Assembly (NCBI GenBank): GCA_036388295.1
Contig: DASVSC010000186.1
Location: 1 to 8,847, forward strand
From: RYN-431 sp036388295
Lineage (GTDB): Bacteria; Planctomycetota; Phycisphaerae; Tepidisphaerales; Tepidisphaeraceae
Length of the DNA: 8,847 bases
Direction: 5' to 3'
Shown in pieces: positions 6,143 through 8,847 of the stretch. Position numbers and translations under genes: made by a program. Position 1 is the stretch's first letter, and each line of letters starts with the position of its first letter. The notes beneath the pieces are model-generated. The model worked only from the letters and a program-made list of their open reading frames with translations, ran no database searches and was not told the origin of the DNA.

Positions 6143-7627
6143 TCAGGCGAACTTGACGACGTACGTCGCCTTCTGCGGCTGGTTGGTGTAAATGCCGCCG
6201 GTGGTGAAGACCATCGCGTTCCCGACCGGCAGCACAACGGTGCCCTGGCGGCGCTGCGGGAGCGAGGACAGGCGGGACCACTTGCCCGTGGCCGGATCGT
6301 ATTGGTAGACGCTGCTCGTCGGGGCCTGCGGCTGGACCTGGCCGCCGGCGAAAATGATCTTGCCGTTCAGGACGAACGTGCTGCTCTCGGCGTGGCTCTT
6401 TTCGCCCGGCGCGTTGGCCAGACGCGTCCACTTGTTGGTCGACGGGTCGAAGCGTTGCAGGATGGCCTGCTGGTCGTGGTCGCGGTCGTGGCCGAACTCG
6501 CCGCCGATGGCGTAAATGTATTTGCCGATCACCACGCCCGACAAATGGTCCCGGCTGAGCGGGAACGTGGCCACCTTCTTAAAGCCGGCGGACGGGCGGC
6601 TCAGGTCCAGCATCAGCGTGTCACGCAGCGCGCTATAGCGGTCGGCCGGGTTGCCGCCGAAGGTGTACAGCTTGTTGCCGACAATGCCGGCGGCCTGCCC
6701 GCCGAGCGAGTAGGGCGTTCGGACGTTCATCTTGGTCCAGGTGTCCGTTCCGATCGTGTACTTCCAGACGTCGCGGCTGGGCGTCGAGGGCAGTCTGCCG
6801 CGGTGGCCGCCGACGAAGTAGACGACGCCGTTCTTCGCGTCGAGCGCCATGCCGGCGTGCGTTTCAGGGGCCTTCATGTCGCGCAGGCGCGTCCATTTGT
6901 TGGTGACCGGGTCGTACCGCTCGACGCGCTTGGTGCTGTTGAACCGGCTGTCGGCCCAGCCGCCCAGCACGTACAGCTTGCCGCCGTAGCTGAAGGCGTG
7001 ACTTTCGAAGCGGGCGATCGGCGCACTGGCGGCCTTTCGCCAGGCGGACGACGCCGGCCACTTCACCTTGGAAGAAGGCGTCGACGTTACCGGCGCCTCG
7101 GCCCCGCGGTCGCCGTCGGTCGACGTGTCCGGCGACACGATCGCCTTGATGCGCACGAAGTTGATCGCGTTCGTCGCGTCGGGCGACGCGTTCGTCAGCG
7201 TCAAATACCCGTCGCGCACCACCACCCGGCGTACGCCGACGGCGAAGCGGTTGGCCGACGTCGTACTGCCGCTGACGACCGTTCGGCCTTCGGCGGCGAT
7301 GGCGGCCGTCGTATTGCGGGCGGCGTCGCCGGCGCTGACCGTCACGCGGTACGTGCCGTCCGGCAAGGCGATCTGCCACCGCCGGGTGCCGAAACGGCCC
7401 TGCATCAGGGCGAAACTGTCATTCGTGGCGTCGACCTTCGATGACTGCGGCCGAGCGAACGTGTGCGTGTCGTTGTTGGCGTTCCAGCCGTACCTCAGGC
7501 CGTTTTGCTTCGAAAGAGGGGCCCCGGTGTCGCTGTACGCGCCCGCCGCGGGCGTGGTGCCGCTCGGGTGGAAATCGACAGCCAGGTTCGTAGCCATCAG
7601 GCGACGCGATTCAAGCACTTCAATCAC
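6143..7627 (-). CDS. Malectin-like plus kelch beta-propeller protein with LESRRLMA N-terminus
   Basis: The 494-residue product begins VEVLESRRLMA-like (MIEVLESRRLMA), a variant of the LEPR-XLL tag found at the start of many exported planctomycete proteins. Residues about 14-163 form a malectin-like/CBM-type domain (VDFHPSG, YSDTGAP, LRYGWNA, WQIALPDGTYRVTVSAGD, INFVRIKAI), a fold often used for carbohydrate binding. After an Ser/Thr/Pro linker come kelch repeats: GGKLYVLGG...KWTRL (215-248), GVVYFVGG...TWTKM (267-300), NKLYTFGG (318-325), KYIYAIGG...KWTRL (369-403), GKIIFAGG...KWSRL (422-453) and a last half, NAMVFTTGG (470-478). The missing outer strand of that last blade could come from SAWRKAASAP (194-203), closing a six-bladed propeller. 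No enzymatic motif was seen. The GTG start is supported by AGGGA seven bases upstream. It is divergent from the GH31 gene, which hints at a role in sugar sensing or binding; this is inference. Confidence 0.88.
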   Translation of the reverse strand: MIEVLESRRLMATNLAVDFHPSGTTPAAGAYSDTGAPLSKQNGLRYGWNANNDTHTFARPQSSKVDATNDSFALMQGRFGTRRWQIALPDGTYRVTVSAGDAARNTTAAIAAEGRTVVSGSTTSANRFAVGVRRVVVRDGYLTLTNASPDATNAINFVRIKAIVSPDTSTDGDRGAEAPVTSTPSSKVKWPASSAWRKAASAPIARFESHAFSYGGKLYVLGGWADSRFNSTKRVERYDPVTNKWTRLRDMKAPETHAGMALDAKNGVVYFVGGHRGRLPSTPSRDVWKYTIGTDTWTKMNVRTPYSLGGQAAGIVGNKLYTFGGNPADRYSALRDTLMLDLSRPSAGFKKVATFPLSRDHLSGVVIGKYIYAIGGEFGHDRDHDQQAILQRFDPSTNKWTRLANAPGEKSHAESSTFVLNGKIIFAGGQVQPQAPTSSVYQYDPATGKWSRLSSLPQRRQGTVVLPVGNAMVFTTGGIYTNQPQKATYVVKFA

Positions 7628-7634
7628 GACAACA

Positions 7635-7639
7635 TCCCT
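7635..7639 (-). promoter_or_regulatory. Ribosome binding site deciding the GTG start of the kelch gene
   Basis: On the minus strand AGGGA sits seven bases before the GTG at 7627. The frame is open further upstream, so this site and the LESRRLMA tag close behind the GTG decide the start. Confidence 0.6.
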
Positions 7640-7702
7640 GGTGCTCTGCCAGACGGCAGGGGAACGCGAGCCGGTAGCAAGAACGCATGCTACCGATCCA
7701 CT

Positions 7703-7732
7703 TCTATATCAGCCTCAGGTGATTACATGCAA
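7703..7732 (-). promoter_or_regulatory. Candidate promoter of the kelch gene
   Basis: On the minus strand TTGCAT (7727-7732) and TATAGA (7703-7708) are 18 bp apart. Each matches only part of the sigma-70 consensus (TTG of the -35 box, TATA of the -10 box). The -35 box would be one arm of the palindrome at 7727-7743, an arrangement that suits a repressor site. The call is tentative. Confidence 0.25.
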
Positions 7733-7743
7733 GCAATTTGCAT
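7727..7743. promoter_or_regulatory. 17-bp palindrome ATGCAA-N5-TTGCAT, possible operator
   Basis: The arms ATGCAA (7727-7732) and TTGCAT (7738-7743) are perfect inverted copies around GCAAT. A second TTTGCA lies 14 bp on, inside the palindrome TTTGCAAA (7751-7758). Clustered dyads of this kind between divergent genes are typical binding sites for dimeric regulators, for example LacI-type sugar regulators. The regulator is not in the window. Confidence 0.4.
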
Positions 7744-7776
7744 TAAAAGCTTTGCAAAGATTTGTTCATCACCCAT

Positions 7777-7804
7777 GCTGTTGTTTTTCCGCTGTTGTTT
7801 TTCC
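7777..7804. repeat. Perfect 14-bp tandem duplication (GCTGTTGTTTTTCC twice)
   Basis: Copies at 7777-7790 and 7791-7804 are identical and directly adjacent. The unit is not a multiple of 10.5 bp or of 3. It could be a replication-slippage duplication or a repeated binding site. The T-rich strand is the one read towards the GH31 gene. Confidence 0.85.
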
Positions 7805-7941
7805 TTAGTCTGATCCAGCTTGCAACGGCATATTACGGCCGCCGGAAAAGCGGCACCGCGTTTCCCGTTAATCAGGGTTTGCAGTATTCATGCGACATTG
7901 TGTCCACAGATCGGGGCGGGTCGGAACTGTGTCCAAGCGGC

Positions 7942-7947
7942 AGGAGG
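7942..7947 (+). promoter_or_regulatory. Ribosome binding site of the GH31 gene
   Basis: AGGAGG is a full Shine-Dalgarno match seven bases before the GTG at 7955. It fixes the start and is the strongest such site in the window, suggesting efficient translation. Confidence 0.85.
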
Positions 7948-7954
7948 AAAACGC

Positions 7955-8847
7955 GTGAACAATCGAACTCAACGGGCGTGGCTGGCGACGGCCATGACAA
8001 TCGGCGGCATCGGCTGCGCGGCTCATGCGCAGCAGGCGGCGGACGTTGCGGCATCCGCGACGGCGGCGGCAACGTCCGCTGTGTCGACCTCTGCGATCGA
8101 ACGAACCGACGACGGCATCGTCGTGCCGGCCGGCGGAGGGTTCGTCAAACTGGGCGTTCGGTCGCCGACCGTGGTGCGTGTGATGTTTGCGCCCGACCGC
8201 GCGTTCTTTTCTCGCCAGAGCCTGGTCGTCGTCCCACCAGGCGCGGACCGGGCGCATTTTCGTGTCGTCGATGAGTCAACAGGGCCGACGATTGATACCG
8301 GCGTCGTCCGCGCCACCGTCGACCGCAGCAGTGGCCGTGTGAGCTTTTTCGACGTGAGCGGAAAGCCGCTGCTGGCCGAGGGCGAACGGACGCTTACCCC
8401 CGCCACCGTGCAGGGCCAGCGCACGTATCACGTGCGACAGACCTGGCAGCCGCACGAAGACGAATCCCTTTATGGCCTCGGCCAACACCAGTTCGACGCC
8501 ATCAACCTGAAAGGCATGAGCGTCGACCTCTGGCAGCGCAACACCAGCATCGTCGTGCCGCTTCTGGTCAGCAGCCGCGGGTACGGCATTTTTTGGGACG
8601 ATCTGGCCTACACCCGCTTCGGCGACCTGCGCGCCTGGCAGCCTTTGAACGGGCCGGAGTTCGACGGCGGCGTGGTCGGCCGTTACTTCGGCGATCTGAC
8701 CTTCACGAACCAAGTCGCCACGCGGAACGACGACAAGATCGAGTTCGACTTCTTTAACAACCGCGATCTGCTGACCGAAGACGGCACGCCGGCCAATCCG
8801 ACCACGCAACCCGCTACCCGACCGGCCACCGCGCCAGGCGGCGGTGG
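7955..8847 (+). CDS. Secreted GH31 glycoside hydrolase, alpha-xylosidase-like, with PA14 insertion (3' partial)
   Basis: The frame starts at GTG 7955 behind a strong AGGAGG and stays open to the right edge (297 codons). Residues 1-25 are a Sec signal peptide with cleavage expected after AHA (MNNRTQRAWLATAMTIGGIG, CAAHA), so the enzyme is exported. Residues about 48-165 resemble the beta-sandwich N-domain of GH31. The stretch YGLGQHQFDAINLKG (173-187), DLWQRNTSIVVPLLVSSRGY (191-210) and GIFWDD (211-216) is typical of GH31 alpha-xylosidases and related alpha-glucosidases. VVGRYFGDLTFTNQVATRND (240-259) looks like the start of a PA14 domain, known as an insertion in xyloglucan-active GH31 enzymes. 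It then runs into a Thr/Pro/Gly-rich segment. The catalytic barrel and its aspartates lie outside the window, so activity and substrate (xyloglucan side-chain xylose or another alpha-glycoside) are inferred. It is divergent from the kelch gene. Confidence 0.87.
   Translation, partial: MNNRTQRAWLATAMTIGGIGCAAHAQQAADVAASATAAATSAVSTSAIERTDDGIVVPAGGGFVKLGVRSPTVVRVMFAPDRAFFSRQSLVVVPPGADRAHFRVVDESTGPTIDTGVVRATVDRSSGRVSFFDVSGKPLLAEGERTLTPATVQGQRTYHVRQTWQPHEDESLYGLGQHQFDAINLKGMSVDLWQRNTSIVVPLLVSSRGYGIFWDDLAYTRFGDLRAWQPLNGPEFDGGVVGRYFGDLTFTNQVATRNDDKIEFDFFNNRDLLTEDGTPANPTTQPATRPATAPGGG

Larger units (their letters stand above)
7628..7954. promoter_or_regulatory. Shared divergent intergenic region between kelch and GH31 genes
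   Basis: This 327-bp stretch has no convincing gene. Its middle part (about 7700-7835) is clearly more AT-rich than the coding DNA on either side, as expected for promoters. It carries a palindrome, a tandem duplication, ribosome binding sites at both ends and a small hairpin at 7838-7854 (GCCGC / GCGGC, 7-base loop) that would lie in the GH31 leader. No riboswitch was recognised. Promoters for both genes must lie here or use read-through, but I could place only one weak candidate. Confidence 0.7.

Noticed and set aside
6302..7444. 380-codon frame opposite the kelch gene
   Set aside because: No recognisable motif. The minus-strand product has regular kelch repeats.
8006..8017. Lipoprotein signal on the GH31 protein (Cys at residue 21)
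   Set aside because: The residues before Cys (GIG) do not make a good lipobox, while AHA followed by QQ is a good ordinary signal peptidase site.
7762..8274. 170-codon plus-strand frame across the intergenic region and the GH31 start
   Set aside because: Mostly Arg/Gly-rich and overlaps the GH31 frame, which has a strong ribosome binding site, a signal peptide and family motifs.

Overview
This is a high-GC bacterial window that most likely comes from a planctomycete, probably class Phycisphaerae. The pointers are the N-terminal LESRRLMA tag on a secreted-type protein (a variant of the planctomycete LEPR-XLL motif), a malectin-like plus kelch protein, a giant Ig-like repeat protein, GTG starts and a bacterial deoxyhypusine-synthase-like gene. 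The taxonomic call is inference from protein style; no rRNA or marker gene is present.

There are five genes in three blocks. Block 1 (bases 2-4985, + strand) is the C-terminal part of a very large surface protein followed by a membrane-bound GGDEF protein. The surface protein is cut by the left edge. It has four full copies and one partial copy of a ~181-residue PKD-like plus Big-like module, then an FN3-like domain, a Pro-rich stalk, a membrane anchor and an acidic tail. The GGDEF gene starts 58 bp later and encodes TM - periplasmic sensor - TM - PAS - GGEEF. The two are probably co-transcribed, so the surface protein may be functionally linked to c-di-GMP signalling.

Block 2 (4999-7627, - strand) converges on block 1 with only 13 bp between stop codons. 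It holds a deoxyhypusine-synthase-family enzyme and, upstream of it on the same strand, a kelch-propeller protein with an N-terminal malectin-like domain. A 172-bp gap separates them, so an operon is uncertain.

Block 3 (7955 to the right edge, + strand) is the start of a secreted GH31 glycoside hydrolase, resembling alpha-xylosidases with an inserted PA14 domain. It has a near-perfect ribosome binding site and an Ala-x-Ala signal peptide, and it is cut by the right edge.

The kelch and GH31 genes are divergent and share a 327-bp, relatively AT-rich intergenic region. It contains a 17-bp ATGCAA/TTGCAT palindrome, which could be an operator, and a perfect 14-bp tandem duplication. The most interesting points are the anchor-plus-GGDEF pairing, the DHS-like enzyme in a bacterium, and this shared regulatory region. 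No mobile element, CRISPR array, tRNA or rRNA was seen.
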